Shown: one piece after another, positions 1 to 8,873 of the stretch
Layout: every line of letters starts with the position of its first letter
Position numbering within the stretch: position 1 is the stretch's first letter
Assembly: GCA_034096865.1 (NCBI GenBank)
Contig: JAWQFJ010020597.1
Coordinates: 1-12,500 of the forward strand
From: Theodoxus fluviatilis
Taxonomy: Eukaryota > Mollusca > Gastropoda > Cycloneritida > Neritidae
Length of the DNA: 12,500 bases
Reading direction: 5' to 3'
Translations under genes and position numbers: made by a program
The notes under the pieces: model-generated
What the model was told of the DNA's origin: nothing
What the model saw: the letters and a program-made list of their open reading frames with translations, nothing else
Databases searched by the model: none

Positions 1-97
1 ATGGAGAAAGTCCAATTTGCGTGGTGAGTGACAGGTGAAGATTAAATACACAGACCCCCTGGAAGGAAATCACAAGTCTTCGCCTACTCTCTCAAAT

Positions 98-221
98 CTA
101 GGCAGCAGTGATTTTTCTACTTTGTAAACTAGGCAGCAGTGATTTGTCTACTGTGTAAACTAGGCAGCAGTGATTTGTCTACTGTGTAAACTAGGCAGCA
201 GTGATTTGTCTACTTTGTAAA
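98..221. repeat. 31-bp minisatellite, 4 tandem copies
   Basis: Four head-to-tail copies start at 98, 129, 160 and 191. Each begins CTAGGCAGCAGTGATTT and ends GTAAA. Copies 2 and 3 are identical. Copies 1 and 4 differ from them at one to three bases, for example CTTTGT for CTGTGT near the end. The array is short and homogeneous, which suggests recent expansion or conversion. The flanks on both sides are unique, and no protein function is apparent. Confidence 0.95.
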
Positions 222-544
222 AAGAAACTTTGCAACCCCTCACAGAAGGAGAATGCCACTTACTCACAAGTGAATGAATATCGTACCATAGTAATTGTTT
301 TCAATCCCTTTTGCTCTCGTTTGGTTTTTGTTCAAGAATCTTCATGCATTATATGATCAGGAAGAAAACGTGAAAATAACAACTATACCGGAAGCAAAAA
401 ATGTGCAAAACTGGACTTAAGATCATGTCTATGGTGCCAAGTCGGTTGTCTGGGCGTCTTTGTGAATTTGAAGGGAAATAAAAGGGAAAAGTCAATGAGT
501 GCTGGTTCCCTGCGTCATACTTAATTGGCTAACTCTGGCTTGGA
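222..544. other. Unique non-coding DNA
   Basis: This is AT-rich sequence with no open frame of useful length, no recognisable RNA and no obvious repeat. I see nothing in it to annotate. Confidence 0.5.
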
Positions 545-550
545 ATGCAT

Positions 551-614
551 GTTCACTCATTTATTCTTTTTGTCATTCATTTCGTCGTTCAGTCATTCAG
601 CCATTCATTCATCT
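551..614. repeat. Degenerate ATTC/CATT tetranucleotide tract
   Basis: The core CATTCATTC recurs with substitutions (TCACTCATTTATTC, GTCATTCATTTCG, CAGTCATTCAGCCATTCATTCATC). It looks like an old, eroded microsatellite just upstream of the long compound microsatellite. Confidence 0.7.
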
Positions 615-673
615 TTAAATAAGGTTACATGTTAAATAAATCTTGTTCGTCTGCTGCTGACCCTATAACTAAA

Positions 674-1000
<327 letters not shown>

Positions 1001-1055
1001 GACTCTCTCTGACTCTCTCTATCTCTCTCTCTGTCTCTCTCTCTCTGTCTCTCTG

Positions 1056-1096
<41 letters not shown>

Positions 1097-1139
1097 CCCC
1101 CCCCCTCTCTCTCTCTCCGTCCCCCCCCCCTCCTCTCTC

Positions 1140-1174
<35 letters not shown>
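1001..1174. repeat. Polypyrimidine (CT)n tract with two C9-C10 runs
   Basis: The plus strand here is almost entirely C and T. Two near-identical submotifs, CTCTCCGT followed by nine C (run 1097-1105) and ten C (run 1121-1130), lie about 24 bp apart. Such a homopurine/homopyrimidine stretch can form triplex (H-DNA) under supercoiling; that is family knowledge and was not tested here. Confidence 0.9.
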
Positions 1175-1177
<3 letters not shown>

Positions 1178-2133
1178 CTTTTTCAGTTTTTCTTCACTAA
1201 AACACTTTAAAATTTACTGGACAAATTCTAAAAAAGAACCCAACATTTTATATAAAGATTGGATGGAGGAACTTTGTTTGACGTCATCAAAAAATGCGCT
1301 CGAATTTCCAAGTGTCAGATGATGAATGAATGTATGATTTTTCACAAACATCCCATGATGATATCATTAATGATGTCATGACAAGTGACCTGAAAAGTAG
1401 AGGGGCTTTTAATAGACTGCCTTTCTGATGCTTGGAGACAGCCGCTGTTGTCTGGGCAACGGGGGTGTGACTGAGCAGTCTCTTAACTTCCTGGCGAGAA
1501 TTCGAGCGAGCTGATTCAGATTTACTAGATGTCTGATTGAATATTATCTCCAAAGACCGTGTAAGCAGATTCTGTGGTAATCCAGCTTGGTGAATGGCGA
1601 TTCTGTCACAGGAGTCTGCACTGGATCGATGTCGGCCAACGGCAAGCTTATCTATGCGTGAGAAATGCAGGTTCCATGTTTGGCCGTAGTCATGGTTTCT
1701 GGGTTCACTGAATTCAGGACGTTGTCTTCTATCATTCGTTAGGAAAGAAACTGGTCGATAGCCAACCTTTCTCGTTTCCCTGAATGCTCGGTTACGTCGT
1801 CGTAGCGTGTTGCTTTTATGACCTTGATTTGATTGCGTTCTGTGCAGACGTCAAAATATATAATCAAGGTAATTCGATTTCCTGGAAATGTTGATGTAAA
1901 GGGAACGATGAAATGGCACGTACAGTAGCAAGACGTTTGAAAGACAGAAATGTTTATTCTCGATGTCTTCTCGAAAAGAAATGTGGATTTACTCTTTCAG
2001 CAACTTGATTGATTGGCGCTGCGTATGAGGAAATGGAAATGGAATGGCAACGAATGTTTGTGGAGAATGAAGAAAAAAAACACTTTAAAAATCAATACTT
2101 CAGGAAAGGGTAGAGTCTGTTTTTAGTCTGAAA
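1175..2133. other. Unique DNA, no supported gene
   Basis: Composition is mixed and roughly balanced, with no strong repeat. Short open frames exist, including an 88-codon minus-strand frame at 1287-1553 and a 31-codon ATG frame beginning near 1912. None shows a recognisable domain or convincing splice context. A perfect TGACGTCA palindrome lies at 1279-1286. Confidence 0.5.
1279..1286. promoter_or_regulatory. CRE-like palindrome TGACGTCA
   Basis: This is a perfect 8-bp match to the cAMP response element bound by CREB/ATF bZIP factors. There is no identified promoter nearby, so this is a sequence match only. A second perfect copy occurs at 9582-9589. Confidence 0.2.
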
Positions 2134-2235
2134 ATGAAGCTGTGGCGTTTCCACTGCCAACTCGTGAAATCCGCACTGACCATACTTCAAGACCAGTTGG
2201 GCAGAATACATCGTTTTTTCACATCTGTCTTGTAA
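2134..2235 (+). other. 33-codon ATG open frame ending at a consensus splice donor (unconfirmed)
   Basis: The frame starts ATGAAGCTG and stops at TAA, 2233-2235. The predicted peptide begins MKLWRFHCQLVKSALT and continues with mixed, non-repetitive residues. A strong splice-donor match (TTGTAAGTATT, with GTAAGT at 2232-2237) overlaps the stop codon, so this could be the end of an exon instead of a complete small ORF. No family is recognised. Frames of this length occur often by chance, so support is weak. Confidence 0.15.
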
Positions 2236-2268
2236 GTATTTGTCGGGCTCTGACCCACCCATTCACCC

Positions 2269-2340
2269 CAGCAGCAGCTGCAACAACAGCACCACCACAA
2301 TCACCACCACCACCAGCAGCACCACCACCACCACCACCCT
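2269..2340 (+). repeat. CAG/CAC/CAA trinucleotide tract (Gln/His frame)
   Basis: Twenty-three consecutive codons are of CAN type or near it. Read from 2269 they give Gln and His runs interrupted by single Leu and Asn residues, as in polyQ/polyH stretches of transcription factors. In that frame there is a TGA at 2251-2253 just upstream, a TGA at 2350-2352 just downstream, and no ATG. The other frames give Ala/Pro or Thr/Ser runs. A microsatellite is the safest call. It could be part of an exon only if a splice acceptor, such as the CAG ending at 2271, were used. Confidence 0.8.
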
Positions 2341-2352
2341 CGCTTCAGATGA

Positions 2353-2649
2353 TCACATCAGATTGCCTGCCATGTTGTCTTTTGTAAATGCTTATCTCAT
2401 TCCGCTACAGTGCGTCAACAGCTGTAGTTTCGGGAAGTCCTCACACGAACACTGCCTCTCTCAAGTGTCTGATCCTCTGCATTTCCCTCTAGCCTTCCTC
2501 CTGTAGCGTTTTCTCTCTAATTCTCTCTTCTTATCTTCCCTCTACTCTCAATTCTCTTCCTCCACGAACTGTCATCATCCCCTCCATCTCCTCCTCTATC
2601 ATACCTAGTCCTTTATCTAATGCCAGTGTCATGTAACTTTAATTTCCAC
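2353..2649. other. Pyrimidine-rich intergenic DNA
   Basis: From about 2450 to 2610 the plus strand is C/T-rich (TCTCTAATTCTCTCTTC and similar) without a fixed repeat unit. Nothing coding or structural is evident. Confidence 0.5.
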
Positions 2650-2800
2650 ATGTCATGTCATGTTACGTTATGTTATGTTGTGTTATGTTTTGTCATGCCA
2701 TGTCATGTCATGTGATATGATATGATGTTATGTCATGTCCTGTCTTGTCCTGTCCTGTCCTGCCATGTCATGTCATGTCGGTTCGTGTCATGTCATGTTA
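2650..2800. repeat. TGTCA pentanucleotide array, degenerate
   Basis: ATGTC/TGTCA units run for about 150 bp. There are variant blocks (TGTTA, TGTCC, TGATA) that cluster in patches, showing local spread of each variant: TGTTA near 2660-2690, TGTCC near 2735-2762. Open frames reading MSCLVLSCP and similar are repeat translations. Confidence 0.9.
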
Positions 2801-3241
2801 TCTCTACTTTGTACTGTTCCTGCCATTATGTTGCTAGTGTTGCTCGTAGTCTTCCTGTTTCCTTTCTTCTTCCTATTTTCCTCCTTCGTCTTCTCCAACT
2901 ACTTGTGTTCTTGCTGCTCCTGCTACTTTCTCCCACCTCTAACCCCACCACTCTTCTCTTCCCCCTCTCCTGCACCTCACCCCCATCACATTGCTCTCAC
3001 TACTGCTCCTCCTTTTTGCCTGTGTCAGTTTGAAAGTCTCTCTGCCCTTCGGCCTCTCTTTACCTGTCTCCCCGTGGGGATTGGAGGTAATATTAGACAC
3101 ACTGCGTCTCCCTACTCGATTATTGACAGGCGAATAACTGGGGATGGCGAGACAACTTGCTCCGACCAGCTCTTGTGAGTTTTGTGATCAATAGCCTTAC
3201 GTAGCCCACACATTTTTATAGGCCACCCCATCCATCCACCT
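2801..3241. other. Pyrimidine-rich then mixed unique DNA
   Basis: The stretch from 2840 to 3080 is strongly C/T-rich (CTTCTTCCTATTTTCCTCC and similar). From 3080 to 3240 composition is mixed. Open frames on the plus strand here are Leu/Ser/Phe-rich because of the pyrimidine bias, and none is credible as a gene. Confidence 0.5.
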
Positions 3242-3325
3242 ATGCTGGCCTGTCTGTCTACATGCTTGCTTTCCTGCCTTCCTGCTGCCTTGCTGCCTTC
3301 TTGCCTGCCGACTTGTCTGCCTATA
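3242..3325. repeat. Degenerate CTGCCTT/CTTGC simple repeat
   Basis: Imperfect units such as CTTTCCTGCC, TTCCTGCTGCC and TTGCTGCCTTC recur through the segment, continuing the CT-rich character of the region. It is an eroded microsatellite-like tract. Confidence 0.65.
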
Positions 3326-4035
3326 TCGCGTTGGTACTTTACTCCGCCACTGAGAATCTTTAGACGGTCGCCAGGATTTCAGCTCGGCAAAACGCGAGAC
3401 CAGATTGGAATGGGTAGCACGTCCGCACGATCCATGAAACGTTCCACTGCAGTCGGCCTGCCCCAGCCTTCCCTGATTTGCAGAACTCCGACTGCGGAGA
3501 AGATCTCGCTCTTTATGAGGCACTTACACCGATGACTACTCTGAATGGGACACTGACTGCCAATCAGCATGCGCAAGGCTTAGGGGAAAAGCGATTAAGA
3601 AGACTAGCTCGCCTTTGAGGCCCTGCTCGATTGAAAAAATCTTTTCACGCGCAGCGCCAGGTGCCAAATAAACCCCCACCCGAGCTCGGAATCCATAAGG
3701 ATGGAGGAAATGGTCAGGGCTTAGGACAGAAGGAAAGAAGTGGTCTTCAATAGGGCAGAGAAAAGAGCTTCCTCGAAGGTCACAAAACGGAAAGAAAGGG
3801 AGCTTGCAGAAGATGAATTAGGAAAAAGGTGAAAAGGTTTACAACCTGAGTGAAAAAAGCTGAAAATGAGCCACAGGTGCGAGAGGATTTAAAAAAAGGA
3901 CAGAACAGAAACAAAACGTACAGCAGAGGATGTACAGAAGGATGCAGAGAAGACAAACACACTCGCTTTCGCACGCACACATGAACACGGAGGTAGAGAC
4001 GACACAGTCCTTGTTGTATGTCAGAGGTTTTCTTA
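3326..4035. other. Unique DNA, overlapping uninformative open frames
   Basis: Open frames exist on both strands: 97 codons plus (3242-3535) and 108 codons minus (3197-3523). Neither resembles a family I know, and both begin inside the simple repeat. A CCAAT motif followed by GCATGCGCA, an NRF-1-like half site, lies at about 3560-3575. From 3700 to 3990 the plus strand becomes purine-rich. Confidence 0.4.
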
Positions 4036-4088
4036 CATGCACGCACAATCATTCGCACGCACATACACACGCATGCGCACACACTCAT

Positions 4089-4126
<38 letters not shown>

Positions 4127-4127
4127 C
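4036..4127. repeat. (CA)n with CACG interruptions
   Basis: The imperfect first half contains CGCACGCACA, CACACGCATGCGCAC and ATGCGCGCACAC. It leads into a pure (CA)15 at about 4095-4124. Alternating purine-pyrimidine sequence with CG steps favours Z-DNA. Confidence 0.93.
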
Positions 4128-4129
4128 AC

Positions 4130-4575
4130 AGAGGAGAGAGAGAAGGAAGGGAGGGAGGGAGGGGACAGAGGGAGATAGGGAGGGCATGTCTGGATGGGAT
4201 CGGGTAGGGAGGAAGGGAGGAGGTACGTTTGCGAGTGGAGATGACGCGTAGAGGGAGTGAGAGAGAGCAGACGAGAGAGGGAGAGTAGATTTTTTCAGAG
4301 AGACGAGGAGAGTAGAGATCGAGAGGAGAGACAGGGAGGGAGGGAGGTAGGGAGGTTAGGGAGGGAGGGAGTGGGGGAAGGAGGAGGGGTGGGGAGGGAG
4401 GGTAGGGAGGGAGGGAGGGGGGAGGGAGGGAGGTGGGAGGGAGGAGGGGGAGGGTGTAGGGGGAGGGGCGGCGGGGAGGGGAGGGTTGGCGGGGCGCGGT
4501 GGGAGCTGTGGGACGGGCGGGAGCGGGTGGGGCGTGAGGGGGGGAGGAGGGGGGAGAGGGGGGAGAGAGAGTTTT
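4130..4575. repeat. Homopurine G/A-rich tract with dense GGGAGGG motifs
   Basis: The plus strand is nearly all G and A for more than 400 bp. GA repeats come first, then GGGA/GGGAGGG arrays become dominant from about 4333 to 4560. Many runs of three or more G lie 1-3 bases apart, so numerous intramolecular G-quadruplexes are possible on this strand. Long Gly/Arg/Glu (plus) and Pro/Ser (minus) open frames across it are compositional. Confidence 0.92.
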
Positions 4576-4578
4576 GAT

Positions 4579-4630
4579 CTGAACTGAACTGAACTGAACT
4601 GAACTGAACTGAACTGAACTGAACTGAACT
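4579..4630. repeat. (CTGAA)10 pentanucleotide microsatellite
   Basis: Ten perfect CTGAA units are followed by a partial CT and then TTTTTT. On the minus strand this reads GAAAAAAG followed by (TTCAG)n. It could be the simple-repeat tail of a retroposon whose body lies to the right, but no such body is recognised. Confidence 0.96.
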
Positions 4631-5452
4631 TTTTTCACAGACCGATTGCCCATTTGAAAAGACAAAATTGGTTGGCATTCACAAACATGCCTCAGCTAAC
4701 ATTATGGGTTACAATCTTATCCGCCATTCAACTTTCAGCATTCATTATACATCATCGACACATATATTTTCTCTTATTTTCATGGTATGATATATGCACA
4801 TAAATACGTCAAATGTTGTCGGAATATTGGTTCCTTTTATATATATATATATAAAACTACCTTCTCTTCCTGACCTTAAATGTTTAGTGATGTGCCTCCC
4901 CCTGAGATCCGCATATTTAGTACAATCCAGTAAGACATTTTTTTTTTCATATTACAATTCGTTACAACATGGACGAAATGAATCTCTCGTTTCTTTGTAA
5001 CCATAACGTTAGTTGATCTATAAACTGTTCATTACCAGCGTATGAAGACATACCTAAATCTTTCAATGGTGAGAAAGGTTAAAACACTTTCTTGACCAAA
5101 CATGCCTTTAAGACAGGAAGAGATTAAAAGCTCTCGTTGCTAAGGATTTTTTTTCTATTCCATGATTGTTGATAACAATCCTTCAGTCTTTGCTTCATCA
5201 ATAAACGTTTCTCGTTTCCTACTCCTTCATTCATTTAAACGTATACATAGCCTAGCTTGCTCAAAGTATCCTTAACTAAACATAATTACTGTAGTTCGTG
5301 CTCTCAGGGATTTTAGAGTTTCGTAACATTTAATAAGCTTGTCGCAGTAGCCTGTGAAAACAGCATTTTTGACAGTTTTAGTCAGTATTTGACTGTTCTA
5401 AATGTGCTGTTGATTATCAGTTGGTATCTACCTATTTCAACATACGAAATGG
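4631..5452. other. AT-rich unique DNA
   Basis: There is no open frame above background except a 68-codon frame at 4794-5000 that reads through AT-rich sequence and a (TA)n run. Stop codons are frequent in all frames. No RNA gene or repeat family is recognised. Confidence 0.55.
4839..4854. repeat. (AT)7-8 microsatellite
   Basis: This is a short alternating AT tract (TTTTATATATATATATATAAAA) within AT-rich DNA. Confidence 0.85.
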
Positions 5453-5456
5453 TTGT

Positions 5457-5537
<81 letters not shown>

Positions 5538-5545
5538 CGAACAAC
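5453..5545. repeat. Compound (TG)n-(GA)n microsatellite ending in GAAC units
   Basis: About 24 TG units with one ATG interruption are followed by (GA)n at 5501-5532, then three GAAC/CGAA-type units. The tract abuts the right-hand segment that may be coding on the minus strand. In that orientation GTTCGTTCG then (TC)n then (CA)n follows an AATAAA, which resembles a retroposon 3' tail. Confidence 0.94.
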
Positions 5546-5549
5546 TGGT

Positions 5550-5880
5550 TTATTGTGGGGTCCTCCGGCCCATTACAAATGACAGTAATAGCACAAAGTT
5601 GGAAACAATCTTACCACTTCCCAGGCTACTATTGGACAACGGTGACAATTGTAGCTTGTAATCCATATCATCAATCATCAGTACATTCGAATTTTCAAAA
5701 ATGTCTATATAGCTGTTTAACAATGGCATTGCTTCTGATCGTCTCCGAAACGCCTTATACAGATACATCGCAATATTTCTTAAGGCACGAACATCGTTAT
5801 TTGAGAAAATGTCTGTCACAGGTTCTTCAGCATCATGCTGTATACTTGGTAGTATGTGTTTCGTGCGTAAGTCATAAGTA
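5550..5880 (-). CDS. Candidate coding segment (exon or retroposed gene fragment), family unknown
   Basis: I do not recognise this protein. On the minus strand an open frame of about 108 codons runs from near 5880 down to a TAA stop at 5550-5552. The residues look like a real protein: mixed acidic, basic and hydrophobic, with stretches such as DVRALRNIAMYLYKAFRR and LNSYIDIFENSNVL that could form amphipathic helices. A hydrophobic patch, SNFVLLLSFVM, precedes the C-terminal MGRRTPQ. The open frame extends further upstream to 6062, but only through a GT/GA microsatellite, so those residues are discounted. A possible acceptor (ACTACCAAGTATACAG) lies near the left end of the peptide. AATAAA overlaps the stop codon. 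TG/GA microsatellites flank both ends, which would fit a retroposed insertion. It could still be a chance frame. Confidence 0.3.
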
Positions 5881-5882
5881 AC

Positions 5883-5975
5883 GGGAGAGTGTGTGTGTGT
5901 ATGTGTGTGTAGGAGAGAGATGCAGAGAGACAGAGAGAGACGAGGGACACACAGAGAGAAACAGACAGAGAGATG
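5883..5975. repeat. (GT)n then GA-rich tract
   Basis: GAGAGTGTGTGTGTGTATG leads into GT repeats and then imperfect GAGA/CAGAGA sequence. Its composition and order (GT then GA) match the tract at 5453-5532, in the same orientation. Confidence 0.88.
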
Positions 5976-6121
5976 GAGGATGATAGAGCAATGATCTAAC
6001 GCAACGGTAATGTATTGTAATATTGTGTTACACAGGCACAGACGTCTGGACGAAGTTGACACCTGCGAGTTTCAAATGAAACGATGTAAATATAAACAGG
6101 AACATACAAGACAAAAATACA

Positions 6122-6328
6122 TCAACTCTGCACATTCGTTAAAAGATCCTTCGTCGGCGACGGTTTGATTTTGTTGACACTCGAAACATATTCACTCATG
6201 AAGATCACGTGGTTTGACTCAAAATCAGTAAGGATATTCCGTATCTCTTTGACCCAAACGACCTTGGGGTGGAAAGTTAGGCCGCCATTTTGCGAGAGGC
6301 ACTCTGCTTTTGGGGAACTATCTTTCAC
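6122..6328 (-). other. 68-codon minus-strand open frame, possible exon
   Basis: The peptide includes FHPKVVWVKEIRNILTDFES and then NHVIFMSEYVSSV before a TGA stop near 6122. Composition is protein-like and not from a simple repeat. No family is recognised. Upstream on the minus strand the sequence passes CAAAATGGCGGC (about 6282-6293), which matches the YY1 consensus. No convincing acceptor is visible. The call is weak. Confidence 0.22.
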
Positions 6329-6642
6329 TCTGGAAGGCAGGCATTGACTGCGGGCAAACGATCTTCACACCGCACTTCCCTGGTGATAAACGAGCACCCA
6401 GATGCGTCCAGAAGGTTGAAACGGGCAGTAAATCTCCACCAGAGGGCGAAAAGCACGAGAAAAAAGATGAGCAGGTCCCTGGATGGCCCCTGCAGGAACG
6501 GCCCATCTCGCTGCTCTGGCATCGGCAGTCTTCGCCATCGACCCAGTGCCGGCCACCTGCGGGGATCCAAGTCTCGACCATTAGAGAGCAGAAAATAACC
6601 GTCTGGAATGGTCCTCAAAGCAAAAGGCTTGTCCACAATTAA
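6300..6642. other. GC-richer island with four overlapping open frames
   Basis: The segment is richer in G and C than its surroundings and is free of stops in several frames at once. One plus frame (6310-6642, 110 codons) is Pro/Lys/Glu-rich. One minus frame (6318-6581, 87 codons) has ten Cys including DCRCQ, SCRGHPGTC and FFSCF. A third, minus (6325-6636, 103 codons), contains a membrane-like stretch LLIFFLVLFALWW. They cannot all be genes. The Cys-rich frame superficially recalls small secreted Cys-rich modules, but spacing fits no domain that I can name. GC richness alone lowers stop frequency, so all may be chance. Confidence 0.3.
6436..6449 (+). promoter_or_regulatory. CTCF-like motif
   Basis: CCACCAGAGGGCGA fits the bilaterian CTCF core (CCASYAGRKGGCR) at 13 of 13 core positions. 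It sits in the GC-richer island. CTCF exists across Bilateria, but binding here is untested. Confidence 0.3.
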
Positions 6643-7691
6643 GGCTGCGGCAAATACGGCGAAGCAAAGTCGACTTCAATAGTTGTCTCCGTGACAAAGA
6701 GCCATTGGCCAGACGAGAATGTTGACTGACCGGACGAGCGTCTGCCGAGTGGTCTGCAAATTACACGTTATCAAGCATCTCCCCCCAATTTTCGTGTCTG
6801 CAACCCGCAATTTCTCTAGAGGACGGGAGCATGAGCAAATATGGACTTGTAGCAGGTTTCGTCGCTTATTATGCAGGTCCGCGAGGATGCCAATGAATGA
6901 CCACAGAAGATTTCTCAACAGGATTCAAAGGAGAGGCTACCAAGCAATCTCTGAAGGGATGAGGCTCCGTAGGTCACCTTAACCTCTCCTAAGCTATCAT
7001 GCTTGTGGAAGGACATGCCACTGAGGTAATTAAGCAGCTCAAGAGTGCATGACCAAAATGAACTAGATGATATAGCCGAGCTTCACTTTGTGTGGCATCT
7101 AGTCATCACATACCAGGTTACTCTTGATTATCATTAAAACAGCGTGGTTCATCGTCCGTTCGTGCATACCACTTAATATGGTTTTCAAAGGGGCTCCAGC
7201 CTTATTTTGTAATAAAGAGTTTCTCAATTCTGTGTATTTGAATAGGAAGAACCACATTTTTTCGCTTAAATTTGGCCCACTCTTGCCGCTTTTCGTGCGA
7301 GTGTTTCTTAGTTCATTCTCGTTAACTGTTGTTTGTTGTTAATAGCAAATAACAGAATAATCCATTCATAGCAGAAGATACATGAAAAGTTAATAAAGTT
7401 ACAATAAATCGAGCCATTCTGATCTGGAATAGACCAAACGTTAGTCTTTGCCGTGAGAATCTTACTCGGAATTATTTCATCCTCAACGAATGATCGAAAG
7501 ATTCGCATGCAGCCTGTGCTGCACCGATACCTCCCTCGTCAGCTGGAGTGCTGTGGTCTTTGTGCTTCGGGGTCTGCTCCAGTAGCGCTCGCACAGCCGG
7601 ACCCAAACAGCGCTTATGTGCCACAAGGATGTATCTCGGAATTCAAACTGTGGAAGACATCAAGCTCATCAGGGCAGAATGTGTTTCATCC
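6643..7691. other. Unique DNA, no supported gene
   Basis: Composition is mixed with ordinary short open frames of 60-97 codons on both strands. None has a recognisable motif or splice context. The part from 7100 to 7440 is AT-rich. The last portion (about 7640-7691) may contain further eroded units of the tandem array that follows. Confidence 0.5.
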
Positions 7692-8312
7692 AGATTCAAA
7701 GGGAGACACCTTTTGCAGCATTTTGAAACATTTCCCTGCACCATAAACATACCGAAACTTAGTCCGTTTTCTGAGCAAGATTCTCTGAACACTACCACAC
7801 TCAAGGGGTAATTTAATCATTCTCCCGGACCAGAGTACACGAAAATTGGTCTTCATCTTCGGAGTCATTGCTTGAAATGTCACCACGATGATGGATATTC
7901 GATCCCTCTTCCTCGGCTACACCATCTCAGATCTGGGTCTTTATACTTTGATTCACAGCACCATTCCTTTCGTAAAGAATGCTAGTCCAGAACAGAACAA
8001 ATTGACTCTCAGGCCATGTCCTCAAATTGATTCCAAGAACACTTCCTGTCGTATCGAATGATCGAAGCAACCTCAAAGACCAGAGCAGACGTAATCATGG
8101 TGCCTTGTGCCGAGAGGGATTCCCAGAGAACCAGGTCTCATAAAGAATGCTGAAGCAAGCACAGGGACCAAATCCTAAAACTCTGTCACTCGATCCCAAA
8201 CATCATTTTGCTTCTTCTGTCGAGTAATTCCCAGAGAGCCTCCTCCCGTAAAAAAAGGTTGAGCCAACCACAAAGAGACCAAATCCTCGGACTTTGTCAT
8301 TAGATGCCAAGT
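7692..8312. repeat. Old, diverged tandem array (about 80-110 bp units)
   Basis: Units start with GATTC-type sequence at 7779, 7950, 8029, 8118 and 8226 (there AATTCCCAGAGA), and possibly at 7692. In the units starting at 7779, 8029, 8118 and 8226 a second landmark, GACCA (GACCAGAG or GACCAAATCC), lies 48-51 bp after the start. The 7779 and 8029 units share GACCAGAG plus ACGxAAT spacing. The last two units are clearest: GGACCAAATCCTAAAACTC against AGACCAAATCCTCGGACTT. The 7950 and 8118 units share TAAAGAATGCT. Spacing between detected units is 171, 79, 89 and 108 bp; the first gap may hide one unrecognised unit. No coding function is visible. Confidence 0.65.
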
Positions 8313-8484
8313 CGTCTGGCGCCTGTCCGTTCCATTTGTTATTGAGGGAGAGGACAGCAGCTAAAAGGTCAGAATTTTCACCAGCCGAGACAAATGTGCC
8401 AGGGGCGTGAAGGCAGAGCTAAGTTTGTTATGGGGAAATTGCCTTCCAGATGGAATTCTCCTCGCCAAGGATGCTCGCCCTTTG
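8313..8484. other. Unique spacer
   Basis: Mixed sequence between the tandem array and the G-rich tract. Nothing to annotate. Confidence 0.45.
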
Positions 8485-8616
8485 CTAAATGCTGGAGGGG
8501 TTGGGGTTGAAGGGAAGGGTGGGGATAAGGAGGGGTTAGGGGTGGGGTGGGAAAGGAGCGGGGAATGGAGGGAAGGAACGGGGAAGGGAGGGGAGGCAGA
8601 AGCGGTGAGGGGGCGT
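8485..8616. repeat. G-rich tract with G-quadruplex potential
   Basis: Runs of three to five G are separated by short linkers (GGAGGGGTTGGGG, GGGTGGGGATAAGG, GGGGTGGGGTGGG) along about 130 bp of the plus strand. Open frames here are Gly/Glu/Arg-rich and compositional. Confidence 0.85.
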
Positions 8617-8872
8617 TAACTTCTGGGTCTGCTGGAAGACCTACCAGCCTGCCTGGTTGTGGGCAGCACAGGGACGCTCAAGGTTGTTTTGTTTTTTTTC
8701 CTGGAAGTGGAGGAAGAAGTAACTCATTCCGTCTGACGAAATCCGCTTTCCGATCTACCCAAGTCTGACGAAAGTTTTTTGTGGGATCCACAGAAGCTGA
8801 GCCGCTGTCAGATTGCTTCAAATCAGAGCTCCTCTTGACTTGGGTTTGAGGTGTTGACTTCCTTCCTTTCTT
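8617..8872. other. Unique spacer
   Basis: Mixed sequence with a T8 run near 8692-8699. No gene, RNA or repeat is recognised. Confidence 0.45.
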
Positions 8873-8873
8873 T

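Noticed and set aside
98..221. CRISPR-like array
   Set aside because: The 31-bp units are directly abutting with no spacers, and the context is eukaryotic.
2232..2271. Intron joining the 33-codon ORF to the Gln/His tract
   Set aside because: It would be 40 nt, shorter than animal introns normally spliced.
3560..3575. CCAAT plus NRF-1-like half site as a promoter
   Set aside because: There is no associated gene start or full NRF-1 palindrome, and short motifs like these occur by chance.
4033..4678. Long minus-strand Pro/Ser-rich and plus-strand Gly/Arg-rich frames
   Set aside because: They read through the GGGA-rich tract and (CTGAA)10. Composition explains them fully.
7894..7912. B-box-like ATTCGATCCC as a second tRNA-derived element
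   Set aside because: No matching A box lies at the right distance, and no cloverleaf forms.
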